From contig JBEBFY010000012.1 of assembly GCA_040081715.1 (NCBI GenBank), forward strand, positions 40,190-104,189: a DNA stretch of 64,000 bases, in the 5' to 3' direction. A program made the translations under genes and the position numbers. Each line of letters starts with the position of its first letter. Within the stretch, counting starts at the first letter, position 1. Shown here in pieces: positions 1 through 8,916 of the stretch. The notes beneath the pieces were generated by a model, which was not told the DNA's origin, did no database searches, and was given only the letters and a program-made list of their open reading frames with translations. The stretch is from CANKJK01 sp040081715. GTDB taxonomy: Bacteria; Acidobacteriota; Vicinamibacteria; Vicinamibacterales; UBA2999.

Positions 1-2
1 AC

Positions 3-2786
3 TTCAAGATCATCGACCTTCGGCCTGGCACGTATTCCGTGGCATTCACACTTGCGGGGTTTTCGACGTATCGCCGCGACGGGATCGAACTGACCACCGG
101 GTTCACGGCAACGGCGAATGCTGAAATGCGGGTCGGGGCGCTCGAGGAGACCGTGGTGGTGACGGGGGCCAGCCCGATCGTCGACATTCAGAACACCCGG
201 CAGCAGGCCGTGCTGTCCCGTCAAGTGCTCGACGAAGTGCCCACCGGCGGAAAGACGATGCAGGCGTTTGCATCACTGATCGTTGGGGCGGTCATCCCGC
301 CCACGGCACAGGATGTCGGCGGCGCGGGTGGCGAGAACGCCGTGAGCCTGAAGATTCATGGCGGCCGCACCCAGGACCAGCGGCTCATGCAGGACGGCAT
401 GCGCTTCAACTCCATGGTGGGTGGGGGCAGCAGCCGGGGCTTTCTGGTGAACCAGGTGAGCGTTCAAGAGGTGAGCTTCGAACTGGGTTCCAACTCCGCC
501 GAGTGGGACACCGGTGGTGTGCAGATGAACGTGGTGCCGAAAGAGGGTGGCAACGCGTTCAAGCTGTACACACGAACGGACTACACGAACAACAGCCTGC
601 AGACGAGCAATGTCACCGCGAAGATTCGCGCGCGTGGGCTGCCGGCGACCAGTCAGGTCGCCGTCAAGCAGATCTGGGACTACGGCGCAGGACTGGGCGG
701 GCCGTTCGTGCGCGACAAGGTGTGGTTCTACACGGCGCACCGCTGGTGGGGTGCGCAGGAGTACCAGCCGGGGACCTACTACAACTCGACTCCGCACTCC
801 TTCTTCTACAATCCCGACCTCGACAGACCGGCGTTTACCGACATCACGAACCGGGACAACAACATCCGGACCACGTGGCAGATCGCTCCACGCCACAAGA
901 CCGCCGTGTCGTTTAACATCCAGAACAACTGCAACTGCTTCTACTCGGTCGGGACGAGCCAGTCACAGGCCGGCGGCGGTCAACTGGGGGGCATTCGGGC
1001 CCCCGAGGCGACGGTGGACCATCGCTACAACGACCCGACGTGGCTCCTGCAGGCGTCGTGGAACCATCCGCGCACGAGCAAGCTGCTCTTCGAAGCGGGC
1101 GCCACCATCATGGCCGTGACGCACTCGCAGAATCGGACCGCGGGCACCACGACGGAGGACATTGCGGTGATCGACCAGGTCCGCGGCGTGCTCTATAACG
1201 CGCGCGGCGACACGCTGACAGGGTCGGCCTATGGCGGCAAGGACGCATCGCAGGCGAACCAGCGAGTGGCTGTCTCGTACGTCACCGGGTCGCACGCGTT
1301 CAAGGCGGGCGCCTTCATGATGCGGGGCGCGCTGGAGGTGAACTCCGAGAACGCCATCAATCAGAGCGTCACCTACAACTTCAACAACGGCCGGCCGTTG
1401 TCCATCACGCAGTGGGCGACGCCGTACCACGCCAATGATGTGATGGCGCCGACGCTCGGTATCTACGCCCAGGACCAGTGGACTGTCCGCCGGCTCACCA
1501 TGAACCTGGGGCTTCGGTACGACTATCTGAACGCCTACTCCGACACGATCAGTCTGCCCGCCGGCCGGTTTGTTCCCGCCCGGGAGTTTGCGAAGCTCGA
1601 GAACGTGCCGAACTGGAAGGACGTGTCGCCGCGTCTTGGGGCCGCCTTCGACGTGTTTGGTACCGGCAAGACGGCTGTGAAGGTCGGGTTTGGCCGGTAT
1701 GTGGTCCACGAGGGCACTGGCATCGCCTCCCAGGCCGCGCCCGTTGCGGCCATGGTCACCAGCACCGTGAGGACGTGGGCCGACGCCAACACCAACTTCA
1801 TCCCGGACTGCGATCTGACATCGGCTCTGGCCAACGGCGAGTGCGGCGCGTTCGCCAACAGCCGGTTTGGCACGACGTTCTCGAACCGCCGCTTCGATGA
1901 GGCCCTCTTGGAGGGCTTCTCCGTCCGCCCCTACACCTGGCAGACGTCAGCCTCCCTCCAGCATGAGGTGAGGCCGGGTGTCGGCGTCACCCTGGGTTAC
2001 TTCCGCACCTCCTACGGGAACTTCACGGTGACCGATAACCTCGCCGTGGTTCCGGGGGACTTCGATCCGTTCTGCATCACGGGGCCGGTGGACTCGCGCC
2101 TTCCAGGGGGAGGCGGTCAGCAAGTCTGCGGACTCTACGACGTGCGTCAGGCGCGCTTCGGCTTGGTGGACAATCTGGTGACCCGGGCGACGGAGAGCCT
2201 CGGCAAGGTCACCGAGGTCTACAACGGAATTGATCTCACCGTGAACGCACGGTTTGCCGGTCGTGGGCTGCTGAGTGGCGGACTCAACACCGGGAAGACG
2301 GTGACGAACAACTGCTTAGTCGTGGATTCACCTCAGCAACTCAGGTTCTGCGAGGTGACCGAGCCGTGGAAGGCGCAGACGCAGGTCAAGCTGTCTGGCT
2401 CGTATCCGCTGCCGTGGGACGTGCATGTGAGCGGCACGTATCAGAATCTGCCGGGGCTGCCGATTCAGGCGAACTTCACCGCGACTAACGCAGTCATCGC
2501 GCCTTCCCTGGGCCGAAACCTGTCGGCTGGTGCGGCCGGTGCGGTGTCCGTTCCGTTGCTTGAGCCGTTCACGATGTTCGAGGACCGGATCAATCAGGTG
2601 GATCTGCGATTCTCGAAGACCTTCCGCGTAGGTGGGGGACGCCTCCAGGGCATGTTTGACGTCTACAACATCCTGAATGCCAACCCGATTCTCTTCGTCA
2701 ATACGGCGTTCGGTCCCAACTGGCTCCGTCCGACCCAGATTCTCGGGGCCCGGCTCTTCAAGTTCGGCGCACAGTTCGATTTCTGA
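3..2786 (+). CDS. TonB-dependent receptor, 5' end outside window
   Basis: Outer-membrane beta-barrel receptor. The frame is open from base 3 with no start of its own, so the N-terminus lies outside the window. The first visible residues (about 1-25) read as the end of a carboxypeptidase-regulatory-like (CarboxypepD_reg) domain, with 'GTYSVAFTLAGF'. They are followed by 'EETVVVTGASPIVD', a typical junction with a plug domain. The rest (about 850 residues) is rich in alternating aromatic barrel strands, and the protein ends in 'QFDF', a terminal Phe as expected for Bam-assembled barrels. This architecture is typical of Acidobacteriota TonB receptors, which are thought to take up oligosaccharides or other large substrates; the substrate cannot be read here. 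The next gene, 62 bases downstream, is on the same strand and encodes an exported protein, so co-transcription is possible. Confidence 0.93.
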   Translation, partial: FKIIDLRPGTYSVAFTLAGFSTYRRDGIELTTGFTATANAEMRVGALEETVVVTGASPIVDIQNTRQQAVLSRQVLDEVPTGGKTMQAFASLIVGAVIPPTAQDVGGAGGENAVSLKIHGGRTQDQRLMQDGMRFNSMVGGGSSRGFLVNQVSVQEVSFELGSNSAEWDTGGVQMNVVPKEGGNAFKLYTRTDYTNNSLQTSNVTAKIRARGLPATSQVAVKQIWDYGAGLGGPFVRDKVWFYTAHRWWGAQEYQPGTYYNSTPHSFFYNPDLDRPAFTDITNRDNNIRTTWQIAPRHKTAVSFNIQNNCNCFYSVGTSQSQAGGGQLGGIRAPEATVDHRYNDPTWLLQASWNHPRTSKLLFEAGATIMAVTHSQNRTAGTTTEDIAVIDQVRGVLYNARGDTLTGSAYGGKDASQANQRVAVSYVTGSHAFKAGAFMMRGALEVNSENAINQSVTYNFNNGRPLSITQWATPYHANDVMAPTLGIYAQDQWTVRRLTMNLGLRYDYLNAYSDTISLPAGRFVPAREFAKLENVPNWKDVSPRLGAAFDVFGTGKTAVKVGFGRYVVHEGTGIASQAAPVAAMVTSTVRTWADANTNFIPDCDLTSALANGECGAFANSRFGTTFSNRRFDEALLEGFSVRPYTWQTSASLQHEVRPGVGVTLGYFRTSYGNFTVTDNLAVVPGDFDPFCITGPVDSRLPGGGGQQVCGLYDVRQARFGLVDNLVTRATESLGKVTEVYNGIDLTVNARFAGRGLLSGGLNTGKTVTNNCLVVDSPQQLRFCEVTEPWKAQTQVKLSGSYPLPWDVHVSGTYQNLPGLPIQANFTATNAVIAPSLGRNLSAGAAGAVSVPLLEPFTMFEDRINQVDLRFSKTFRVGGGRLQGMFDVYNILNANPILFVNTAFGPNWLRPTQILGARLFKFGAQFDF

Positions 2787-2848
2787 TGGGTCACGCCGAC
2801 GTGGTCAGCACGTAGTGCGCCGCGAGTGTGGTTGATGCAGGACGCCAT

Positions 2849-3766
2849 ATGACCAGGCTCTTGTTGTCAACCACGTTCGTCGCGCTCGTGGTGACGGCGT
2901 CGTCCACCGCGCAGAACGGCGTGCCGCGGAGCGCCCTGCCGGTTCCGCAGACTATGCGTCCACTGAAGCCGTCGGCCCTTGTGCGGAAGGGTCCGCCGAA
3001 GACACCGGACGGGCAGCCGGACATCCAGGGCCTCTGGGCCAACGGCACCGCTATCTTCAGCCTGAACATCGAGCCACCCTCGCACCTGCAGACGCTCGGG
3101 ACACCGCTGGCCGCTGGTCCACTTGGCGCCAATCGGACCATCGTGGTCGACCCGCCCGACGGCATCCTGCCCCTCCAGCCATGGGCGCTGGCGCTCCGGA
3201 ACAAGGTGATGGCGGAGTACCGCACGCCTTCGCCCGCGTTGATGGATCCACAGACACGGGGCTGGCCGGACGGCGTGCCCCGCCTGCACTACTACGGGAC
3301 CTGCAACAGCACAATGGGCGGACCGATTCAGATAGTGCAATCGCCAGACCAGGTCGCGTTCTTCTACGAGGTGCAGCATGAATTCCGCATCGTCCCGTTG
3401 GGCGGACGCGCGCACCCTGGGAGTGAGATCAGGCTGTGGATGGGCGACTCCCGTGGCAGATGGGAAGGCAACACGCTCGTCATTGACGTCACCAATCACA
3501 ACGACTCCACCCGATTTGACGTGGTCGGCAACTTCCACAGCGACGAGATGCGCGTCACCGAGCGTTGGACGGCAGTCGACACGGACACGCTTCGCTACCA
3601 GGCGACGATCGACGACTCGAAGGTCTACACCCGCCCCTGGACGCTTGAGGTGACCCACAAGCGGTGCCCGGCGGGCGTCGAGATGATGGAATACGCTGGC
3701 GTAGAAGGCGACAAGGCGGTTGTAGAGGCGGCAGAGACGCGGCGGCTGAAGAACATCGACAGGTAG
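2849..3766 (+). CDS. Exported protein of unknown 'GDSRGxWEG' family
   Basis: About 305 residues. I chose ATG 2849 over the upstream GTG 2828 because it begins directly with a signal peptide (MTRLLL... ending near 'SSTAQ'). The mature protein opens with 'TPDGQPDIQGLW' and carries 'WMGDSRGRWEGNTLVIDVTN' near residue 205, followed by 'DSTRFD' and 'DEMRVTERW'. The same layout appears in four further proteins of this window (55927, 56722, 57719, 58514), and this one is closest to those at 56722 and 58514. I know of no experimentally assigned function; the fold looks beta-rich and is presumably periplasmic. Its position just after a TonB receptor suggests a role in handling an imported substrate, but that is inference only. 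Confidence 0.85.
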   Translation: MTRLLLSTTFVALVVTASSTAQNGVPRSALPVPQTMRPLKPSALVRKGPPKTPDGQPDIQGLWANGTAIFSLNIEPPSHLQTLGTPLAAGPLGANRTIVVDPPDGILPLQPWALALRNKVMAEYRTPSPALMDPQTRGWPDGVPRLHYYGTCNSTMGGPIQIVQSPDQVAFFYEVQHEFRIVPLGGRAHPGSEIRLWMGDSRGRWEGNTLVIDVTNHNDSTRFDVVGNFHSDEMRVTERWTAVDTDTLRYQATIDDSKVYTRPWTLEVTHKRCPAGVEMMEYAGVEGDKAVVEAAETRRLKNIDR

Positions 3767-3808
3767 CGGTTCGGCCGGGCGCAGGACACGCCCCACAGGA
3801 GGAACCGG

Positions 3809-3952
3809 ATGGGCTCATCCCAGATCATCGAGATCGTGGCGACGTGGCTCCCGGCTCTGATCATCGCGCTCTCGGGTGTCATGAAGCTATCGGGTGCGGC
3901 GCCGGTGAAGGACACGCTCAGGAAGATGGGGGTCGGGCAGTACCTGCCCATA
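3809..3952 (+). pseudogene. Truncated DoxX-like membrane protein fragment
   Basis: From ATG 3809 the first 48 or so residues ('LPALIIALSGVMKLSGA', then 'LRKMGVGQYLPI') look like the first helix and loop of a DoxX-like integral membrane protein. After about base 3952 the frame turns into Arg/Pro-rich sequence with no membrane character. The three or so further helices expected for the family are missing. The frame stays open to 4105 and overlaps the next start as ATGA, so a 98-residue product could still be translated. I read it as a gene broken by deletion. A start-side ribosome site (CAGGAGG, about 3796-3802) is still intact. Confidence 0.6.
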
Positions 3953-4101
3953 GCCCCAAGCGCCGCTGGGCCGGGCGGCGTGGCCAGGCCGGTGCGGGGT
4001 CTCTCGTATACCCAGATCCGGGTATGCAGGGCCATGTCCCGGCCGTGGGTCGGTTACCATCCCAGACGCGACGGGAAAGCTGTCGTACACGAGGAGACGC
4101 A

Positions 4102-5106
4102 ATGAGCACGAGAATCGTTCGAGGTGCCGGCCTTGCCGGGTGTGCAGCGGTGATCATCCTCGGCCTGGCGGCGCCGAACGCGCAGGAAAAGCCCGCGCCG
4201 GGTCCGGAGTATCCACTGGCGGCTTACGAGGAAGTCAAGCCGTTCGGGCCGGGTAAGCCTGGTGCCTTCGAGTGGGAACCGGCTGGCGTCGATGTCGACA
4301 GGAAGGGGAACGTCGTGTTCCTGCGGCGGTCGAGCCCCGCGGTCTGGGTGCTCGACACCAACGGCAAGGTCATTCGTTCCTTCGGTAACGACCTGTTCGT
4401 CTGGGCGCACGGCATGCACGTCGATCCGCAGGGCAATATCTGGGCGACAGATTGCGCCATCGGGCCCAGCGCGAGTTCGCAGTCGCAGCTCCAGTTACCC
4501 GACGCCAAGGTAAAGGCGGCGGGCAAGGGGCACGTTGTCTATAAGTTCAGCCCGAAGGGGAAGATCCTTCTGACGCTTGGCAAAGCGGGTCAGCCCGGGT
4601 CAGGCACGGATCAGTTTGAGTGCCCGGCGGATGTCATCACCGCGAAGGACGGCAGCATTTTCGTGTCTGACGGTCACGAAGGCGACCATCCGAATGGGCG
4701 CGTGCACAAGTTCACCAAGGACGGGAAGCTCATCAAGATTTTCGGCAAGAAGGGCAGCGGCCCTGGTGAGTTCGCATCGCCCCACACGATGGCCTGGGAT
4801 TCAAAGGGGCGCCTGTTCATCGGCGACCGATCCAACGGCCGCATTCAGATTTTCGATGCGGATGGCAACTTCCTCGATCAGACAAAGGAGTTCGGCGGGC
4901 CGGCGGGTATCGCCATCACTTCCGACGACACCATGGTCGTGTGCTGCGCCAGGAACACGGTGTACATCGGCAGCGCGAAGACGCTCAAGGTGTCCAGCGT
5001 GATCAAGGACGTGTGGGCCGAGGGCCTGGCCGTCGACGAGCAGAAGAACATCTACGTGGGTGAAGTGTTCCGTCACGTGTGGCGGAAGTTCACACCGAAA
5101 AAGTAG
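4102..5106 (+). CDS. Exported NHL-repeat beta-propeller protein
   Basis: 334 residues. ATG 4102 follows GAGGAG and starts a signal peptide ending near 'LAAPNAQ'; the frame is open further upstream but has no better start. The body has repeated NHL-type blades, with phrases such as 'DRKGNVVFLRR', 'VDPQGNIWATD', 'SDGHEGDHPNGRVHKF' and 'DSKGRLFIGDRSNGRIQIF'. This resembles the six-bladed propellers related to peptidyl-alpha-hydroxyglycine amidating lyase, but catalytic identity with that enzyme cannot be claimed. The protein is probably periplasmic. The HpcH-type gene starts only 6 bases after its stop, so the two are almost certainly one transcript. Confidence 0.88.
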   Translation: MSTRIVRGAGLAGCAAVIILGLAAPNAQEKPAPGPEYPLAAYEEVKPFGPGKPGAFEWEPAGVDVDRKGNVVFLRRSSPAVWVLDTNGKVIRSFGNDLFVWAHGMHVDPQGNIWATDCAIGPSASSQSQLQLPDAKVKAAGKGHVVYKFSPKGKILLTLGKAGQPGSGTDQFECPADVITAKDGSIFVSDGHEGDHPNGRVHKFTKDGKLIKIFGKKGSGPGEFASPHTMAWDSKGRLFIGDRSNGRIQIFDADGNFLDQTKEFGGPAGIAITSDDTMVVCCARNTVYIGSAKTLKVSSVIKDVWAEGLAVDEQKNIYVGEVFRHVWRKFTPKK

Positions 5107-5112
5107 CGCGGC

Positions 5113-6063
5113 ATGACACACACCATGAAGTCCCCGCGCGCACTTGTCGTGGGAGCCCTCGTCGCCCTCGTGGCGATGGGGCTCTCGACCCTGTCGGCCC
5201 AGCAGCAGCCCCGTGTGCATGTGAACCCGGTCGTCGCCAAGCTGGCCGCGGGCGGAACCGTGGTCGGCATCAGCACGGGCGATCTCTCGATGGAGAACGC
5301 CAGGTCTGTCGCCCAGGCTGATGCGGACTTTGTGCGCATCGACATGGAGCACACGCCGATGGACTTCACGGCGCTGCGCGACTTCATGATTGGGATGACC
5401 GACAAGCGGACGGCGGTGCGGAAGGGCAACGCGCAGCCCGACGTGGCACCGTTCGCGCGGTTCGCACCGTACGGCCGTGACCAGGTGCAGTGGGTCTCGA
5501 AGCAGGCGCTGGACCTGGGCCTGATGGGCATCGCCTTCAACACCATCGAGAACGTCGCGCAGACGCTGACTGCGGTGGCGAGCATGCGGTATCCGCCGGC
5601 GCGCACCGACAAATTCAAGGAGCCGGCCGGCATCCGGGGCATCGGGAGCGAGTGGGCGTCCTGGCTCTGGGGGGTGGACAACTACCGCAGCCACGCCGAC
5701 CTGTGGCCGCTCAACCCTGAGGGCGACCTGCTGGCCGTCATGATGATTGAGACGGTCGAGGGCATCAAGAACATCGACGCGATCGCGAAGGTGCCCGGTG
5801 TGGGTGTGCTGTGGGTGGCGGCGTCGTCGGATCTGGCGGCGTCGTACGGGCTGCCAGGCAACGCGCCAGAGCTGGAGGCGGCGCGTCAGACGATGCTCAA
5901 GGCCTGCATCGCGAACAAGGTGGTCTGCGGCATCAACCCGACCAACGCCGCGGACGCCGCGAAACGCGTCAAGGAAGGGTGGCGCTACATCGAGGTGGGA
6001 CGCATCGGCGGTGTGGCGGCTGGTCCGGCCGCGATGATCGACGCCGTGAAAAAGGCGCAGTAA
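5113..6063 (+). CDS. Exported HpcH/HpaI-type aldolase
   Basis: 316 residues from ATG 5113 (an internal ATG at 5125 is an alternative). The N-terminus is a signal peptide (ALVVGALVALVAMGLSTLSAQ). The rest is a class II HpcH/HpaI aldolase-like TIM barrel: 'VGISTGDLSMENARSVA', then 'RIDMEHTPMDF' (matching the Asp-x-Glu-His segment of HpaI), then 'MIETVEGIKNIDAIAKVPGV' with 'SSDLAASYGLPG' (the metal-binding Glu and Asp region). Known HpaI enzymes are cytoplasmic and cleave 2-keto-3-deoxy acids reversibly to pyruvate and an aldehyde. An exported version is unusual and suggests periplasmic carbon-acid catabolism, or a repurposed barrel. It is tightly coupled to the NHL-propeller gene upstream and ends 10 bases before a convergent gene. 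Confidence 0.88.
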   Translation: MTHTMKSPRALVVGALVALVAMGLSTLSAQQQPRVHVNPVVAKLAAGGTVVGISTGDLSMENARSVAQADADFVRIDMEHTPMDFTALRDFMIGMTDKRTAVRKGNAQPDVAPFARFAPYGRDQVQWVSKQALDLGLMGIAFNTIENVAQTLTAVASMRYPPARTDKFKEPAGIRGIGSEWASWLWGVDNYRSHADLWPLNPEGDLLAVMMIETVEGIKNIDAIAKVPGVGVLWVAASSDLAASYGLPGNAPELEAARQTMLKACIANKVVCGINPTNAADAAKRVKEGWRYIEVGRIGGVAAGPAAMIDAVKKAQ

Positions 6064-6073
6064 AGAAGGCGCG

Positions 6074-7114
6074 CTAGTCGTCTGACTCGTCGGCAGTCTC
6101 TTCCGGCACGGTTGCCGCGCGGGCTCGAATGAGCGCGCGGGCCTGCGGCGTATAGAACGTCTCCATGAACTCGTCGATGATGATCGCGACGAGGCGGTGG
6201 TTGATCTTGCGCGCTTCCCCTTTCTGGCCGTACGCGGACCACGGGAGGTTTGCGCCCACCCACTTGACGATCTCGAACGACGGCCAGTAGTACACGCCCG
6301 CGAGCCGGTCGGACATCACCTGATCGAGCGCGACCCGCAGCACCGACTTCGAGACGCAGTCTGCGGTGAGACAGGAGATGTCTCGAAATGTCGCCATGAG
6401 TGGCACTGGCGAAAGCGTGAGGATGATGGGCGCCGTCGGGTTCAGCTCCCGCACGAGCGCGATGATCCGGCGGAGGTTGCCCGTGTTCTCCTCGACCGTC
6501 GTCAGGCGGGAGACGTGGCGGTTGGCGTCGAAGATCTCGTCGGGGATGCCGCGCCAGAACACGCCGCCCGTCTCGCGATCCTGCCACACCTCCGCCAGCC
6601 CGATCGTGAACACGAATGCGCCGACTCCGGAGAAGAACTCCACGTAATTCCGCCGCTTGGCCTCGGGCATCCACTGCCGGATCTCGCCCGTCGCCACCCG
6701 CTCGTAGCGGAACCCCGCGCCTGTCTGCTGGCCCGTGGCGCACCACGAGAAGAAGTCCAGGATCGCGAACGTGTTGTTCAGCCCTGGCGGAATCCAGAAC
6801 CGCGATGCGTTGACTCCCGCAAGGCTCAGCCGGCGCCGGAGTTCCCTGGCGAAGCAGGAGCCCAGCGTCACCACCGGGTGGGTCTGGTCGAGCATCGGCA
6901 CCGTCGGCGCGTGGCCCGGCAGCACGTACTCACGAATCACGCGGGTCAGGTCCTGCTCGAAGAGCCCCTGGTCGAGCGGGTACACGTTTGTGGGCGGCAG
7001 ATACCACGCGTTCTTTCCGCCGCCCTTCACCCAGGGGCGATCCGCAGAGCCGCGGGGCGCGGGCCCATCGAGTTGACCTGCCGGACGGTCGTCCGTTGCG
7101 TCGTTGCGATCCAT
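6074..7114 (-). CDS. GSCFA domain protein
   Basis: 346 residues, ATG at 7114 behind a GGGAGA ribosome site. The family-defining motif 'TLGSCFARELRR' is at about residues 83-94. The family is related to SGNH/GDSL-type esterases, with the Ser of GSCFA as likely nucleophile; 'ILTLSPVPLMATF' and 'YYWPSFEIV' further on are also typical. Members often sit in polysaccharide loci, and the one characterised plant relative group (PC-Esterase/TBL-like) acts on glycan acylation, so an O-acyl-glycan role is plausible. Here it is the last gene of a minus-strand group with the FkbM methyltransferase and lies beside glycosylation genes. It has no signal peptide, so cytoplasmic action is expected. Confidence 0.85.
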   Translation of the reverse strand: MDRNDATDDRPAGQLDGPAPRGSADRPWVKGGGKNAWYLPPTNVYPLDQGLFEQDLTRVIREYVLPGHAPTVPMLDQTHPVVTLGSCFARELRRRLSLAGVNASRFWIPPGLNNTFAILDFFSWCATGQQTGAGFRYERVATGEIRQWMPEAKRRNYVEFFSGVGAFVFTIGLAEVWQDRETGGVFWRGIPDEIFDANRHVSRLTTVEENTGNLRRIIALVRELNPTAPIILTLSPVPLMATFRDISCLTADCVSKSVLRVALDQVMSDRLAGVYYWPSFEIVKWVGANLPWSAYGQKGEARKINHRLVAIIIDEFMETFYTPQARALIRARAATVPEETADESDD

Positions 7115-7178
7115 CGTGTGTCTCCCGGTGTGGCCGTCGCGGGACGCTGCCGGACGGGCCTCTCCACTCTAGCATCGG

Positions 7179-8003
7179 TCAGCGCGCTCCTGGCGGCGGC
7201 CCCTCCACCTGCGTGAAGAGCACGTCGGCGTAGCCGCGCATCAGGCAGCCGGAGACGAGGGCGTCCCGCGCGACGCTCGCCGAGGCGCCGCGGGACGACA
7301 CCCAGTGCCCCGTGTAGCCGCGCTCCACCAGGAAGTCGACCACCATCTCGACGGACGCGCCCTGCACGCGCAGCGCGGCGTCGTCCAGCTCGACGAGCAG
7401 CGCGGGGTGGTACAGGGCGATGCTCCGGGCGGCCCCGTGCAGCACCCGAAGCTCGGCGCCCTGCACGTCGATCTTGATGAGTGAGATCACGCCCGGCGTT
7501 CGCGTCTCGACCAGGTCGTCGAGGGTGACGCCTGCGGTCGCCACCCCCTGGCCCGCGAGGACGTGCCCTCCGGGATGATGAGGGTCCACCGCGAGGGCCA
7601 CCTCCCCGGCGCGCTCCACCGCCGCCGCCTGCACGGCCACGGTTGTCGAGTCGAGATGCCGGGCGCGAAGCATCCGCTGCAGCCGCTCGAAGTTCACCTG
7701 CTCCGGCTCGATGGCGAGGACGCGTCCGCCGGGGCCGGTCCACCGGGCGAATCGCCGCGTGAAGAACCCCACGTTGGCCCCCACGTCCACGACCACGGTG
7801 CCGGGCTGGACAAAGGCCCGCAGCGCGGCGACGTACGGCGCTTCCACGACGCGCTTGTAGAGGTCGTATGAGGCCTCGAACGCGGCGCACATTACGGCAG
7901 TTTTCATGATGCCGGATCGCTCGGCCGCGCCATACAGCCGGAGCAGCCACGCCTGAAGACCGCTTGCAGGCTGGCCTGGCGATGCCGGAGATGCCCTCAC
8001 CAT
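7179..8003 (-). CDS. FkbM family SAM-dependent methyltransferase
   Basis: 274 residues from ATG 8003 (a GTG at 8012 is also possible). The helical N-terminal segment 'LQAWLLRLYGAAERSG' is normal for the family. SAM-binding motif I is 'VVVDVGANVGFF' at about 70-81, and the FkbM signature 'SLIKIDVQGAELRVLHGA' lies near the middle. FkbM proteins methylate hydroxyl groups of macrolides or, in polysaccharide loci, of sugars. Given its neighbours (GSCFA, YfhO-like, GT2, fucose synthase) a sugar O-methyltransferase for a surface glycan is the best guess. The C-terminus ends in 'VEGPPPGAR'. Confidence 0.9.
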   Translation of the reverse strand: MVRASPASPGQPASGLQAWLLRLYGAAERSGIMKTAVMCAAFEASYDLYKRVVEAPYVAALRAFVQPGTVVVDVGANVGFFTRRFARWTGPGGRVLAIEPEQVNFERLQRMLRARHLDSTTVAVQAAAVERAGEVALAVDPHHPGGHVLAGQGVATAGVTLDDLVETRTPGVISLIKIDVQGAELRVLHGAARSIALYHPALLVELDDAALRVQGASVEMVVDFLVERGYTGHWVSSRGASASVARDALVSGCLMRGYADVLFTQVEGPPPGAR

Positions 8004-8178
8004 GCATGGCACGTTACCTCACGTGTGTGTCGGCGCGCACGGCGCGCCTGGTGCAGGCGTGTTCACGCTGGATTCACGGGGCACGGCGTGCCATCCTCGG
8101 CTCACGGACGACACCGCGAATGACACGGACGACCTCGGCGAAGCAGGCGCGACGCACCGCTCGGATTGTTTGGTACTC

Positions 8179-8916
8179 GTGACCGGCACGCCGGAAGGCC
8201 TCGACTCATCCGCGGCCCACGTTCACCTGTACCTGCTGATGGGCCAGTCGAACATGGCCGGGCGGGGCGCGATCGAGGACGAGGACAGGACGCCCCACCT
8301 GTCCGTGTTCGTGCTCGAGGCGGACGGAACCTGTGTGCCGGCGATCGAGCCGATCACACGCGACCGGCCCGGCAAGCGGGGCGTGGGTCCCGGCCTGTCC
8401 TTCGGGAAAGCACTGGCCGCAGGCCATCCCAAGGCGAGGATCGGCCTTGTGCCGTGCGCGGTGGGTGGGTCTCCGCTGGCGCGGTGGGAGAAGGGCGGAA
8501 ACCTGTACGCTGTGGCGATCGACCGGGTGCGCGCGGCGATGACGCGGGGTACGCTCCGCGGCGTGCTCTGGCACCAGGGCGAGAGCGACAGCACGCCCGG
8601 GCTGGCTGGGACCTACGGCTCGCGGCTCGACCGGATGATTGCCGATCTGCGCGCGGATCTCGGCTTGCCGAACCTGGCGTTCGTGGCCGGGGAGCTCGGC
8701 GAGTTCCTGTGGGCGGCAGGATCGCGGCACGGAGCGGCTGCCCGACTGGTGAACGCCGCGCTAGCTGAGCTTCCGCGGCGCGTGGCGCACACCGCATGCG
8801 TGACCTCGGCCGGTCTCCTGGACCGTGGCGATGCGATGCATTTCGACACGGCGTCGCAGCGCGAACTGGGTCGCCGGTTCGCGGCGGCGATGGTGCGCGT
8901 GCAGTCAGGTCAGTAG
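8179..8916 (+). CDS. SASA/DUF303-type carbohydrate acetylesterase
   Basis: Sialate O-acetylesterase-like (SASA, CE6-type) SGNH hydrolase. The nucleophile block 'LLMGQSNMAGRG' is followed by 'GLSFGKALAA', 'LVPCAVGGSPLARW', 'GVLWHQGESD' and the Asp-His block 'DAMHFDT' near the C-terminus. I chose GTG 8179 because the open frame upstream (from 8002) does not read like protein; TTG 8170 is an alternative. From GTG the product is about 245 residues, the usual size for a plain SASA domain, and has no signal peptide. It would remove O-acetyl groups from glycans, fitting the surrounding polysaccharide genes. Its 3' end overlaps the convergent YfhO-like gene by 12 bases. Confidence 0.82.
   Translation: MTGTPEGLDSSAAHVHLYLLMGQSNMAGRGAIEDEDRTPHLSVFVLEADGTCVPAIEPITRDRPGKRGVGPGLSFGKALAAGHPKARIGLVPCAVGGSPLARWEKGGNLYAVAIDRVRAAMTRGTLRGVLWHQGESDSTPGLAGTYGSRLDRMIADLRADLGLPNLAFVAGELGEFLWAAGSRHGAAARLVNAALAELPRRVAHTACVTSAGLLDRGDAMHFDTASQRELGRRFAAAMVRVQSGQ

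Noticed and set aside
8002..8178. N-terminal extension of the SASA esterase from ATG 8002
   Set aside because: The extension would overlap the divergent FkbM start, is not protein-like, and makes the enzyme longer than its family.
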